A DNA stretch of 64,000 nucleotides. It comes from Diaphorobacter sp. HDW4B (GTDB lineage Bacteria > Pseudomonadota > Gammaproteobacteria > Burkholderiales > Burkholderiaceae_C). The stretch lies in NCBI RefSeq assembly GCF_011305535.1, contig NZ_CP049906.1, forward strand, positions 620,001 through 684,000. The letters run 5' to 3'. Positions 41,798 through 51,042 of the stretch are shown piece by piece. Positions within the stretch are counted from its first letter, which is position 1, and each line of letters starts with the position of its first letter. A program made the translations under genes and the position numbers. A model generated the notes under the pieces. It made no database searches, was not told where the DNA came from, and saw nothing but the letters and a program-made list of their open reading frames with translations.

Positions 41798-43054
41798 ATG
41801 CTCGCTCCAGACAAACCAACTTTGAACGACGTGCGTATGCGCGGCTTCACTCAACGGACGGAAGTTCCTTCTGCACTGGCGTGGGTGGATGCCCAATCGG
41901 CAGCACCGTTGCCCGGTGAGACCATCGCGCTGGACCAAGCCAGCGGGCGGGTTCTGTTCGCGGATGTGATCGCGCCCATTGCCGTGCCTGAATTCGATCG
42001 CGCGGCGATGGATGGTTATGCGTTGCGTGGCAATGAGACGACCGGCGCGGGGGACTACCACCCGTTGGAACTTCCCGTCGTTGGGCATGCCTGGCCCGGC
42101 CGCCCGTTTGACGGAGTGGTGCCTGCCGGGGCCGCTGTTCGCATCATGACCGGAGCGCCCGTTCCCCATGGGCTGGATGCTGTCGTTCCCGCCGAATATG
42201 CCACCGAGCAGGATGGCCGCATCGCCATCACGCAAGCCGTCGCACCCGGTCAGCATGTGGGACGTGTGGGCGAAGACATTGGGCGCGGCAGTACCGCGTT
42301 GTCGGCGGGTCGACGTCTGCGTCCGCAGGATGTGGGCTTGGTGGCGTCGCTTGGGATTGCGCAATTGCAGGTGGTTCGACAGCCCCGCGTGCGTTTGTTG
42401 GTCACGGGCAATGAAGTGCGCGCGCCGGGATCGCCCAAGGGCACTTATGACATCTACGACGCCAACTCCATGACCTTGCACGGTTTGTTGGCGCGCGATG
42501 GTGCGGTGCTCGAATCGCATCAGCGACTTGGTGACGATCCGCTGGTCATCGAACAAGCGCTGGCCGCACCGGGTGCCGATGTCATTCTGATCTCGGGCGG
42601 CTCCAGCGTGGGTGCCGAAGACCATGCGCCGCGCTTGCTTGAAAAGCTCGGCGAGCTGGCGATCCATGGCGTGGCGATGCGTCCGTCCAGCCCGGCTGGC
42701 ATGGGGCGCATCGACAGCGCACTGGTGTTTCTGCTGCCTGGCAATCCGGTGTCCTGCCTGTGCGCGTATGACTTTTTTGCAGGACGTGCCATCCGCCGTT
42801 TGGGTGGTCGACCCACCGATTGGCCCTACCCTGCGCAACGCGCGGTCGTGGCGCGAAAGATCGTCTCGCAAGTCGGTCGCGTGGACTATGTGCGCGTCAA
42901 GCTCGGGCCCGAAGGCGTCGAGCCGCTCGCGCTGTCGGGCGCGTCCATGCTCAGCACCACCACGCGGGCCGATGGCTTTGTGGTGGCTTCCGCGGAAAGC
43001 GAGGGCTTTGGCCCCGGCTCCGAAGTGACTGTCCATCTCTACGAATGTCCGTGA
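41798..43054 (+). CDS. moeA: Molybdopterin molybdenumtransferase MoeA (I)
   Basis: A 418-aa protein with the MoeA order: PEFDRAAMDGYALRG (domain II/III hinge), GAAVRIMTGAPVPHGLDAVV, the MPT-binding domain with LLVTGNEVRAPGSP and DVILISGGSSVGAEDH, then FLLPGNPVSCLCAYDFF and the C-terminal domain. It inserts molybdate (or tungstate) into adenylated molybdopterin. The start could be 41750, 41798 or 41834; the ATG at 41798 with GTTGGA upstream was used. Its stop overlaps the second moeA by 10 bp, so both are co-translated at the head of the molybdenum/tungsten cluster. Confidence 0.9.
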   Translation: MLAPDKPTLNDVRMRGFTQRTEVPSALAWVDAQSAAPLPGETIALDQASGRVLFADVIAPIAVPEFDRAAMDGYALRGNETTGAGDYHPLELPVVGHAWPGRPFDGVVPAGAAVRIMTGAPVPHGLDAVVPAEYATEQDGRIAITQAVAPGQHVGRVGEDIGRGSTALSAGRRLRPQDVGLVASLGIAQLQVVRQPRVRLLVTGNEVRAPGSPKGTYDIYDANSMTLHGLLARDGAVLESHQRLGDDPLVIEQALAAPGADVILISGGSSVGAEDHAPRLLEKLGELAIHGVAMRPSSPAGMGRIDSALVFLLPGNPVSCLCAYDFFAGRAIRRLGGRPTDWPYPAQRAVVARKIVSQVGRVDYVRVKLGPEGVEPLALSGASMLSTTTRADGFVVASAESEGFGPGSEVTVHLYECP

Positions 43055-44961
43055 AAGCTCAATCGCAATTCCTCCAAGTCGTCACCCGGGACGAGGCCGA
43101 ACGTCGCTTTCGCGAGCATCTGGCGCTGGTTCCTCTGGGTGCGCACATCATCCCCTTGCATGAGGCGCTGGGCCGCGTGCTGGCCGAAGACGTGTGCGCG
43201 AGCATCGACGTGCCGGGCTTTGATCGCTCCAATGTCGATGGATTTGCCGTGCAGGCCGCCGACACTTGGGGTGCGATGGAAGAAGACGTGCGCTCGCTCG
43301 CCCTGACCGACGAGTCGCTGGCTCCCGGCATCGTGCCGCGGCACGAAGTGACGGCTGGCACAGCCACGGCGATTGCCACTGGCGGCATGCTGCCACGCGG
43401 AGCCGATGCGGTGGTGATGGTCGAGTACACCGATGTGGAAGACGGCCAGGTCCACATCCGCCGCGCGGCAACGGCCGGTGAAAACGTGAGCTACGCGGGC
43501 ACCGACATCGCACGCGGAGAGACCGTGCTGCGCGCAGGCCAGCCATTGAGTTCGCGCGAGATCGGCGTGCTGGCAGCCTTGGGTTTGGCCGAGGTGTCCG
43601 TGCACCGCAAACCGCGCGTGGCGATCTTTTCGACCGGCAATGAAATTGTTGCGCCCGGTGCGCCACTGCCTGTTGGTGCGGTGTATGACTCCAACGCTGC
43701 CATCATCAGCGCGGCTGTTCAGGAGCTTGGCGGCGAGCCCGTGCGCTTGGGCGTGATTCCCGATGACGAAGCCCTGCTCTCGGCAGCACTTCAGCAAGGT
43801 CTGACCTGCGACGCCGTGGTGTTTTCGGGCGGCACATCCAAGGGTGAAGGCGACCTCTCCTACCGCGTCGTGGCCGCATTGAAAGACCCCGGCATCGTGG
43901 CGCACGGCGTCGCGCTCAAGCCCGGCAAGCCCGTGTGTCTGGCCGTCACCGATGGCAAGCCCGTCGTGATTCTTCCGGGCTTTCCCACGTCGGCGGTCTT
44001 CACGTTTCATGAGTTTCTCGCGCCCGTGATCCGCGCGTTTGCAGGGCTTCCGCCGGAGCAACGCAAGCAGGTCCCGGCAACACTGCCCATGCGCATCAAC
44101 TCCGAGCGCGGGCGCACCGAATATCTGCTCGTGGGCCTCGTGCCCACCGATGATGGTCTGTCCGCCTACCCCATGGGCAAAGGCTCGGGTTCGGTCACAA
44201 CGTTCAGCGGCGCGGATGGCTTCATCACCATCGGCCAGCACACCGAAATTCTCGACGCAGGCGCTCCCGTGCAGGTCCAATTGCTGGGCGACGCGCTGGA
44301 GCCCGCCGATCTGATTTTGATCGGCAGCCACTGCGTAGGCCTCGACTGGCTCAGCGGCGAACTCATGCGCCAAGGCATTCGCATCAAGTCCATGAGCGTG
44401 GGCAGCACCGGCGGTCTGATGGCCGCCAAACGCGGCGAATGCGATGCTGCAGGCATCCACCTGATGGACCCTGCCACGGGTGAATACAACCGCCCTCTTC
44501 TCACGCCAGCGCTGGAACTGATCACCGGCTATGGCCGCATGCAGGGCATCGTCTACCGCCCCGGCGATGCGCGCTTCGAAGGCAAGAATGCAGCCGACGC
44601 CATGGCAGCCGCAATGGCCGACCCAGCATGCACCATGGTCAACCGCAACGCAGGCAGCGGCACGCGCATACTCATCGACCGACTGCTGGCCGGAGCCCAA
44701 CCCGCAGGCTACGGCGTGCAGACCAAATCACATAACGCGGTAGCCGTAGCGGTTGCCCAGCAGCGCGCCGACTGGGGCCTGGCCATCGATACGGTCGCGC
44801 GGCAATACGGGCTCGGATTCATCCCGGTGCAGGAAGAACGCTACGACTTCGCCATCCCAAAGTCACGACTGGAGCGCGCTCCGGTGAAGGCGTTCATTGC
44901 GCTGCTGCAGTCCTCCGCTGCACGTGAAGCGCTGCGCGGGCTGGGGTTTCGTGTCGATTGA
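43045..44961 (+). CDS. MoeA fused to a C-terminal periplasmic-binding-like domain (II)
   Basis: A 638-aa protein. Residues 1-~400 are a full MoeA (VPGFDRSNVDGFAVQ, MLPRGADAVVMVEYTD, IFSTGNEIVAPGAP, VVFSGGTSKGEGDLSYR, ILPGFPTSAVFTFHEF). Residues ~420-638 form a PBP-like domain: GSHCVGLDWLSGELM, SMSVGSTGGLMAAKRGECDA, then HLMDPATGEYN, MVNRNAGSGTRILIDRLL and QQRADWGLAIDTVA. The added domain resembles molybdate/tungstate-sensing or anion-binding domains and could discriminate the metal oxyanion. The ATG at 43045 overlaps the first moeA stop. The same kind of domain recurs in the ModE-like regulator at 46488-47606. Confidence 0.88.
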   Translation: MSVKAQSQFLQVVTRDEAERRFREHLALVPLGAHIIPLHEALGRVLAEDVCASIDVPGFDRSNVDGFAVQAADTWGAMEEDVRSLALTDESLAPGIVPRHEVTAGTATAIATGGMLPRGADAVVMVEYTDVEDGQVHIRRAATAGENVSYAGTDIARGETVLRAGQPLSSREIGVLAALGLAEVSVHRKPRVAIFSTGNEIVAPGAPLPVGAVYDSNAAIISAAVQELGGEPVRLGVIPDDEALLSAALQQGLTCDAVVFSGGTSKGEGDLSYRVVAALKDPGIVAHGVALKPGKPVCLAVTDGKPVVILPGFPTSAVFTFHEFLAPVIRAFAGLPPEQRKQVPATLPMRINSERGRTEYLLVGLVPTDDGLSAYPMGKGSGSVTTFSGADGFITIGQHTEILDAGAPVQVQLLGDALEPADLILIGSHCVGLDWLSGELMRQGIRIKSMSVGSTGGLMAAKRGECDAAGIHLMDPATGEYNRPLLTPALELITGYGRMQGIVYRPGDARFEGKNAADAMAAAMADPACTMVNRNAGSGTRILIDRLLAGAQPAGYGVQTKSHNAVAVAVAQQRADWGLAIDTVARQYGLGFIPVQEERYDFAIPKSRLERAPVKAFIALLQSSAAREALRGLGFRVD

Positions 44962-45010
44962 AATTCAGGAACCATTGATCACAGCCTCCATCTCAACTCG
45001 TCGATAAACG

Positions 45011-45430
45011 ATGCGCCGTGCTTTCGCTTTTCTCGTCGTGATTCAACTGTTGGGATGCTCACCCAAGCCGCAGCCCGCTGACGACGTTTTCACGCTCACC
45101 AGCGGAGTTGACGTTGTGAGTGACGCGCTAGCCAATCAGAATGCGGAGATTTCCAACGTTCGCATCAGCGCTGAACAGGATTTCTATCTGGTCCGGGCAC
45201 GTGCCTACTTTTACTCATCTGGAGCTTTTGACAAGCCGTGGGTAACTCTGACCAAAAATGGAATCGCAACCCTCAACTTGGGCACTTCAAAGAACGTCGT
45301 CTCACACCGCAGCGAATCTCTTCGAGATCTGGTGATCAGGATTGACAAAAACAGACTCGACGCCGGCACCGTCTTGTCTGTCTACAATTTGGACACATCA
45401 GAGGTGATGGCAAACCTTGCAATTCCTTGA
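45011..45430 (+). CDS. Small putative lipoprotein
   Basis: A 139-aa protein with a short signal peptide and lipobox (MRRAFAFLVVIQLLGC, Cys16), then a beta-rich mature part. No family was recognised. It is somewhat more AT-rich than its neighbours and interrupts the moeA-tupA order, so it may be a later insertion. GTCGATAAACG precedes the ATG and no strong ribosome site is visible. Confidence 0.6.
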   Translation: MRRAFAFLVVIQLLGCSPKPQPADDVFTLTSGVDVVSDALANQNAEISNVRISAEQDFYLVRARAYFYSSGAFDKPWVTLTKNGIATLNLGTSKNVVSHRSESLRDLVIRIDKNRLDAGTVLSVYNLDTSEVMANLAIP

Positions 45431-45551
45431 GCACTTGAACACACCTGTTGCCAAGCAATCCCGCAACTTATGCTCCAGAGTTCATATGGTGCACAGCAGT
45501 TGATTCCTACAGAATCAGACTGCTTACACAACTCCACGAGTCATACCGCCG

Positions 45552-46388
45552 ATGCACGCTCGCCAACGTTTTTATCTTTTCGCCCTCCCCGCTCTCGCTG
45601 CCGCTTCGCTGCTTGCAAACGCCGCTCAGGCGCAGGACAAGTTCATCGTGATGGCATCGACGACGTCGACCGAGCAGTCGGGGTTGTTCAAGCAATTGCT
45701 GCCGCAGTTCACCAAGGATTCGGGCATTGACGTGCGAGTCGTGGCTGTGGGTACAGGTCAGGCGCTGGACATGGCGCGTCGCGGCGATGCCGACATTCTG
45801 TTCGTGCACGACCAGCCGGCCGAGGAAAAGTTTGTGGCCGAGGGCTTTGGGCTGGAGCGCAAGCCGGTGATGTACAACGATTTCATTCTGGTCGGCCCCA
45901 AGGCGGACCCGGCGGGCACGCGTGGCAGCAATATCGCCAGTGCGTTGAAGGCGCTCAATGACAAGAGCGCGGCGTTTGTCTCGCGCGGCGACAAGAGCGG
46001 CACGCATTCGGCCGAGCTGCGCCAGTGGAAGCTCGCGGGTGTCGATCTGGCAGCGGCCAAGCCCGCAGGCTACAAGGAATGCGGCTGCGGCATGGGGCAG
46101 GCGCTCAATATCGGCTCGTCGACCAATGCCTATGTGCTGTCGGATCGCGGCACCTGGTTGAACTTCAAAAACCGTGGTGATCTGGCGATTCTGGTGGAAG
46201 GCGACAAGCAGCTCTTCAATCAGTACGGCGTGATCGTGGTGAACCCTGCCAAGCATCCGCACACCAAGAAGGATTACGCGCAGGCGTTCTCCGACTGGGT
46301 GGTTTCGCCCAAGGGGCAGGAAGCCATCGCCTCGTACAAGATCGGTGGCGAGCAACTGTTCTTCCCGAACGCCAACAAAGCACAGTAA
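45552..46388 (+). CDS. tupA: Tungstate ABC transporter substrate-binding protein
   Basis: A 278-aa periplasmic receptor with signal peptide (~1-26, ANAAQAQD). The TupA signature STTSTEQSGLFKQLLP supplies the oxyanion-binding Thr/Ser; further motifs are VGTGQALDMARRGDADILFV, DFILVGPKADPAG, FVSRGDKSGTHSAELRQW and YVLSDRGTWLNF. TupA is highly selective for tungstate over molybdate. Its permease and ATPase are not adjacent but are encoded as a fusion at 58993-60489, at the other end of the formate dehydrogenase genes. Confidence 0.9.
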   Translation: MHARQRFYLFALPALAAASLLANAAQAQDKFIVMASTTSTEQSGLFKQLLPQFTKDSGIDVRVVAVGTGQALDMARRGDADILFVHDQPAEEKFVAEGFGLERKPVMYNDFILVGPKADPAGTRGSNIASALKALNDKSAAFVSRGDKSGTHSAELRQWKLAGVDLAAAKPAGYKECGCGMGQALNIGSSTNAYVLSDRGTWLNFKNRGDLAILVEGDKQLFNQYGVIVVNPAKHPHTKKDYAQAFSDWVVSPKGQEAIASYKIGGEQLFFPNANKAQ

Positions 46389-46487
46389 CGGCTCCCAGCA
46401 AGCCAGCACCTTCACGCGGCATCGTGCTCACGGTGCCGTGGCTTCTCTGCGCGTGAGACACTGCGGGGAATTCAGCAGTTTTCGTCC

Positions 46488-47606
46488 ATGTCATCTTCAC
46501 GCCGCGGCATTCATCTTCGCTACACCTTCGAGACCCCCAAGCCCTCCGGCCAGTTGGGGGCCGAGATCGAGAACCCGCTTTTCGATCTGCTCTCCGCTCT
46601 CGAAACCCATGGCTCGATCAGCGCAGCGGCGCGGGCGCAGAACGGCTCGTACCGCCACGCGTGGAGTTCGCTCAAGCATTGGGAGAGCGTTCTTGGCGCA
46701 CCGCTGGTGCAATGGGAACAAGGCAAGCGCGCGCGGCTCACGCCTTTTGCGCAGCGCCTGATGTGGGCCGAGCGCCAGGCACGCGTGCGCATGACACCGC
46801 ACGTCGAAGCCTTGCGCGCCGAACTCGCGCGCGTGTTTGCATTGGCCGATGATGCATCGCTGCAGGTGCTTGAAATCTTCGCCAGCCACGATCTGGGCCT
46901 GCCGCGACTGCAAGCCTTGGCAGAAGAATGCGATGGTCTGCACATCGGCCTGCGCTTTGCGGGCAGCCAGGAAGCACTGCGTGCGCTCAATGACGGTCGC
47001 TGCCGCGTGGCAGGGTTTCATGTGGCGCAGGATGCGACCTCCACCAGCGTGATGGCGAAGGCGCTGCGCCCGCTGCTGCAGCCAGGCAAGCACAAGCTCA
47101 TCGGCAGCCACTGGCGGCGGCAGGGCTGGATCTGGCGCACAGGCGAAACCCGGCCCGACAGCATTGCCGCGCTGCGCGGTGGTCGCTGGCGATTTGTCTC
47201 GCGCCAGCCAGCGTCCGGTACGCGTTTGCTGACCGATCATCTGGTGGCGCAAAGCGCGGTATTGCCTGAAGACGTACCGGGCTACACCACACACATGGAA
47301 GACACGCATGTGGCGGTGGCCGCGAGCATTGCCGCAGGCGTGGGCGATGTGGGCATCGGCATCGAGGCCGCAGCCATCGAGGCGGGCCTTGCGTTCTCAC
47401 CCCTCGTGGACGAGAACTACTACCTGCTTTGCCTGAAGGAAGATCTGGACACGCCGCCGCTGCGTGCATTGCGCGAGCGGCTTGCCTCTGATGCGTGGGC
47501 CGAGGTGCTGCAAAAGCTCCCCGGCTACGGCGTGAACCGACCGGGCGAAGTGCTCTCGCTCACGCAGGCACTGCCTTGGTGGCGCTACGCCACGCCCAAA
47601 TCCTGA
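46488..47606 (+). CDS. ModE-like HTH regulator with PBP-like sensor domain
   Basis: A 372-aa protein. Residues ~20-110 are a ModE-type winged HTH (ENPLFDLLSALETHGSISAA, ARAQNGSYRHAWSSLKHWES, LGAPLVQWEQGKRARLTPF). Residues ~125-350 form a PBP-like domain (LQVLEIFASHDLGLPRLQAL, SQEALRALNDGRCRVAGFHV, QPASGTRLLTDHLVA, AASIAAGVGDVGIGIEAAA). That domain replaces the TOBE/Mop domains of classical ModE and parallels the C-terminal half of the second MoeA. It probably senses molybdate or tungstate, or the cofactor, and controls tup and fdh genes. Confidence 0.85.
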   Translation: MSSSRRGIHLRYTFETPKPSGQLGAEIENPLFDLLSALETHGSISAAARAQNGSYRHAWSSLKHWESVLGAPLVQWEQGKRARLTPFAQRLMWAERQARVRMTPHVEALRAELARVFALADDASLQVLEIFASHDLGLPRLQALAEECDGLHIGLRFAGSQEALRALNDGRCRVAGFHVAQDATSTSVMAKALRPLLQPGKHKLIGSHWRRQGWIWRTGETRPDSIAALRGGRWRFVSRQPASGTRLLTDHLVAQSAVLPEDVPGYTTHMEDTHVAVAASIAAGVGDVGIGIEAAAIEAGLAFSPLVDENYYLLCLKEDLDTPPLRALRERLASDAWAEVLQKLPGYGVNRPGEVLSLTQALPWWRYATPKS

Positions 47607-47612
47607 GTCGGC

Positions 47613-47634
47613 CTTTCAACGGTCTGAAAGTTTT
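47613..47634 (+). terminator. Weak hairpin with T tract between convergent genes
   Basis: CTTTCA and TGAAAG pair around a 6-nt loop and are followed by TTTT on the plus strand. The stem is short, but the position in the 27-bp gap between two convergent genes supports a terminator. Confidence 0.35.
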
Positions 47635-48266
47635 CAACGCTGCAACTGCTGCAGCTCTTCCTTGGTATTGGCGTTGAAAAACGCGGCAAACTCGTCGAAC
47701 GGCACTTCGATGACGCGATGCAGCGCGGTCCACTTGTCGAACTTGCGCTCGCCCGCGTGCAAATAGGCGACCAAACTTTCCACCAGATCGGTGCGCAGCA
47801 GGCAGAACACTGGCTGCCTGCGCAGCTCGCCCTCTTCCTGCGTGGACACCATGGCGATGTCTGCGCCCTGCTCCGCCGCTGCATTGGCGAGGCGCTCAAC
47901 AAAGTCCTGCGGAAACTCCGGCGTGTCGCAAGGCACCGTCACCAGCCACGGGGTTTCCGCATGCTCCAAACCGGTCAGCAAGCCCGCCAGCGGACCCGCA
48001 TAGCCATCGATGGAATCGGGCCACACTGGCGCGCCCATGGCCTCGTAAGCCGAGAGGTTGCGGTTGGCGCTGATCATGCACGCCCCCACCTGCGGCTGCA
48101 GACGCAGCAAGGCGTGCAGCGCCAAGGGCACGCCGCGATGGTTCTGCAATCCTTTGTCGACGCCGCCCATCCGGCTGCCCCGGCCACCGGCCAACACCAG
48201 GCCGGTAATGTCTTCTTTGCGAATGCTGTTGCTGCTGTTATTGCTGCTCATATGCGGACCGTTCAT
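47634..48266 (-). CDS. mobA: Molybdenum cofactor guanylyltransferase
   Basis: A 210-aa nucleotidyltransferase with the GTP-binding motif [38 protein letters not shown] and [13 protein letters not shown] (metal Asp). It attaches GMP to molybdopterin, giving the bis-MGD used by formate dehydrogenase. The ATG at 48266 overlaps the TorD-like stop (ATGA); an internal ATG at 48251 is an alternative. It is the last gene of the minus-strand formate dehydrogenase accessory operon. Confidence 0.9.
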   Translation of the reverse strand: MNGPHMSSNNSSNSIRKEDITGLVLAGGRGSRMGGVDKGLQNHRGVPLALHALLRLQPQVGACMISANRNLSAYEAMGAPVWPDSIDGYAGPLAGLLTGLEHAETPWLVTVPCDTPEFPQDFVERLANAAAEQGADIAMVSTQEEGELRRQPVFCLLRTDLVESLVAYLHAGERKFDKWTALHRVIEVPFDEFAAFFNANTKEELQQLQR

Positions 48267-48883
48267 GCTTCCAGCAGGTCGAACGCCTGCGCTTCCACCA
48301 CCACAAAAGCCTTGGTCATCACGGCGATGGAACGCCACAAATGCGCGGCGGGCTGCTCGTTCACGGCATCGCACAACTGATCGACCCAGGTCTGCACATG
48401 GTTGCGGAAAAATCGCCGTTGCTGCTCCAGATTGCTCACGCCCGCATCGTCACCGGCGATCAGATAACGCATCACCTCGAACACATAGGCGATATGGTCC
48501 TCGGTCTCGAGTTGCGTTTCATCGCGCGTGAGACCGAGTGCTGCCAGATCGCTGCGCAATTGCGCGAGTGGCTTTTCGTTCATGAAACCCGCAAGAAAAT
48601 ACGAGGCATAAGCAAACACCTCCGGCTTGCCAACGCCTTGGAAAAGCGCGGCAAATTCCAATGCTGCGGCTTCGACCGTGGTCTCGCGCATGGCGGCAAC
48701 CAAGGCCTGCCACGGCGCTTCGAGATAGCCGCCCGGCTCGGGGGCTTCAGTCACCGCGACCTTGAATTGCTGCAGCAAAGCCGCATCGGGCGGCGCAAGC
48801 CACAGGCGCGCAAGCAGGCCATAGAGTTCGGCGCGGGCAATCTCTTCGCTGAAGGGCTCGGTACGGATGGGCTGGGTAGTCAC
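48263..48883 (-). CDS. TorD/DmsD-family molecular chaperone
   Basis: A 206-aa all-helical protein: [75 protein letters not shown]. These are the TorD-family helices with the E-x-x-D-H-I-A signature. Such chaperones bind the Tat signal of molybdoenzymes and help insert the cofactor; here the client is likely FdhA. It begins at a GTG (48883) that overlaps the ferredoxin gene stop as GTGA. Confidence 0.87.
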   Translation of the reverse strand: MTTQPIRTEPFSEEIARAELYGLLARLWLAPPDAALLQQFKVAVTEAPEPGGYLEAPWQALVAAMRETTVEAAALEFAALFQGVGKPEVFAYASYFLAGFMNEKPLAQLRSDLAALGLTRDETQLETEDHIAYVFEVMRYLIAGDDAGVSNLEQQRRFFRNHVQTWVDQLCDAVNEQPAAHLWRSIAVMTKAFVVVEAQAFDLLEA

Positions 48884-51042
48884 AGTTCGTTGATGCGTTG
48901 TTCGTTGGAGTTGGAATACATGTCGATGACGCGGCAGTCCGAGCACATCTTGAGCCGTTCGGCAGCCGCGCCCTGGAACGCGGCATGCCCTGCAAGCTTG
49001 GCCATCATGTTCTCGATGCCGCGCAGCGTACCAAACGGTTTGGCGCAGCGCACGCAATGAAACGGCTGCGCCTCGTGCAGCACGCGGGCTTGTTGACGGG
49101 TGCGACCGCCATCGGCCAGCAGCAAACGCGGCTCCAGTTCGATGGCGTTTTCCGGGCAGGTGGTCAGGCACAGGCCGCATTGCACGCAGTTCTTTTCGAT
49201 GAAGCGGATCTGCGGTTGATCGGCATTGTCAGCCAGCGCGCTCGACGGGCAGGCACCGACGCAAGACAGGCACAGCGTGCACTTGTTCGCATCGACCTTC
49301 AGACTGCCGTAAAGCGCACCAGCTCTGGGCAGCTCGATCACATCGGGCACCGTCGCAGTCTGCGCGAGCAGATGCGCCAGCGCCATCTCCAGCGTGTCGC
49401 GTTTGTCCGCCAGCACGTTGAAGCTTGCGGGTTTGGCAACGCCCTGCGCCGCCGGTGCCTGCAACGCGGCATCCAGCGTGTGGATGGCCGATGCCTTGAT
49501 CAGCCGGAAATGCTCGCCCGCAAAACCCAGACCACTCACGATGGCCTGTGCCTGCGCCATCTGTTGGCTCAGTGCCTCCAGATACTGCGGCGCTTCGGCA
49601 TCGCCCACCAGCACCCAGACCTGATTGGCACCTTGCGCAAAGGCCGAGAGCCACACGTCCATACCCACACTGGCGTTGTGCCACAAGGCCAGCGGCAGCA
49701 CGCGCGCGGGCACGCCATGCGCGCGACCAGCGCTCGCGGCGCGGCCAAGGGCGTTGATGTGCTCGGTGCCTTCCTTTTCGCTGTGCAGCAGCAAGGCCGC
49801 GTTGCGACCACCGGCTGCGGAATACGCACGCAGCATGGTGTGAATGCGCTTGCCCAGATCGACCGGGCCCGGATAGCCGTACGTCAGAGCGCCGGTCGGA
49901 CACACCGTGCTGCAGGCACCGCAGCCCATGCACAGATGCGGTTCGACAAAAATGCCCGCAGTGACCGTGGCCGTAGTGCCGCGAGCACGTCCGGCGGTCT
50001 TGCCCTTGAGCGATGCGTCCGAGCGGATGGCCTGCGTCGAGCAGACATCGATGCACGCCGAGCAACCGATCTGCTGGTTGCGGCTGTGCGCGCACAGGCG
50101 TTGTTCGTAGTGGAAATACTTGGGCTTTTCAAACTCGCCAACCATCTCGCGCAGTTCCATGACGACGCGAATCAGCTCGTCGTCGCCCGCCGCGTGGAAA
50201 TAGCCTTGTGGCGGCTCGTGCATGGTGAATGCGGGCGCGGCCTGCAGATCGAGCACCAGATCGAAGCGGCCTTCGTCGGTGCGAGCGCTGCGGTTGAAAT
50301 CGATGGCCCCCGCCGCCTCGCAGGCCACCACGCAGTCGCGGTGTGACTTGCAGCGCGCCATGTCGATCTGGTATCCAAAGTCGATGGCACCTTCGGGGCA
50401 GGCTTTGATGCAGGCATTGCAGCGCGTGCACAGATCGAGATCGATGGGATTGGCGTTCTCCCAGGCCGCATCGAAAGCGCCCAGCCAACCCGTCAGGCGA
50501 CTCAACTTGCCGCGCATGACCACGCGTTCGTGCTGCTGCGGCAATTCACCGCCATCGACGAGCAAGGTCACATCGAGCTTGTCCGCAAGCATTGCGGCGG
50601 CTGCTTCGGCGCGCGCGCCAGAGCCGACCACAAGGCAGCGCCCCGCAGATCGATAACTGACGGTGGACACCGGCTCGGGCGGCGGCAGTTGCGCCGCTGC
50701 AATCAATGCCGCGAGCTTGGCCGTGGAGGCAGCGCCATCACGCGACCAGCCGCCGGTTTCGCGCACATTGACGAAGCGGATCGGCCGCTCGGCAAGGCTT
50801 GGCGCGCCCTCGGTCTGCTCGGCCAGCTCCGCAAACAAGCGGCTCTCTTGCGTGCAGGCCACCACCAGTTCTTCGCCCGACTTGGCCGCGCGCTGGAACG
50901 CTGGCGCTTCCCGTCGGCACAGCACGGTGTGGGCGTCGGCAACTCCGTCAGCGCTGGCGTTGGGCGTTGCCGTCAAGGCCCGGGCCAGCGCCGGGCGGTC
51001 CAGGGTCATGGTGCGATTGCAATCGCAGATCAGGGTCTTCAT
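48880..51042 (-). CDS. Poly-[4Fe-4S] ferredoxin-type protein of the formate dehydrogenase operon
   Basis: A 720-aa cytoplasmic protein packed with ferredoxin motifs: CTRCNACIKACP, CKSHRDCVVACE, GCSACIDVCS, CMGCGACSTVCP, CTLCLSCVGACP and CVQCGLCLTTCP. Its C-terminal CVRCAKPFG...CSDCR pattern is more like a zinc or rubredoxin-type knuckle. A Rossmann-like segment (RCLVVGSGARAEAAAAMLAD) lies near 135. No catalytic domain is obvious; it may shuttle electrons or assist cofactor maturation. Its 5' end overlaps the DUF3306 gene by 95 bp in another frame, unusually long for this operon. Confidence 0.85.
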   Translation of the reverse strand: MKTLICDCNRTMTLDRPALARALTATPNASADGVADAHTVLCRREAPAFQRAAKSGEELVVACTQESRLFAELAEQTEGAPSLAERPIRFVNVRETGGWSRDGAASTAKLAALIAAAQLPPPEPVSTVSYRSAGRCLVVGSGARAEAAAAMLADKLDVTLLVDGGELPQQHERVVMRGKLSRLTGWLGAFDAAWENANPIDLDLCTRCNACIKACPEGAIDFGYQIDMARCKSHRDCVVACEAAGAIDFNRSARTDEGRFDLVLDLQAAPAFTMHEPPQGYFHAAGDDELIRVVMELREMVGEFEKPKYFHYEQRLCAHSRNQQIGCSACIDVCSTQAIRSDASLKGKTAGRARGTTATVTAGIFVEPHLCMGCGACSTVCPTGALTYGYPGPVDLGKRIHTMLRAYSAAGGRNAALLLHSEKEGTEHINALGRAASAGRAHGVPARVLPLALWHNASVGMDVWLSAFAQGANQVWVLVGDAEAPQYLEALSQQMAQAQAIVSGLGFAGEHFRLIKASAIHTLDAALQAPAAQGVAKPASFNVLADKRDTLEMALAHLLAQTATVPDVIELPRAGALYGSLKVDANKCTLCLSCVGACPSSALADNADQPQIRFIEKNCVQCGLCLTTCPENAIELEPRLLLADGGRTRQQARVLHEAQPFHCVRCAKPFGTLRGIENMMAKLAGHAAFQGAAAERLKMCSDCRVIDMYSNSNEQRINEL

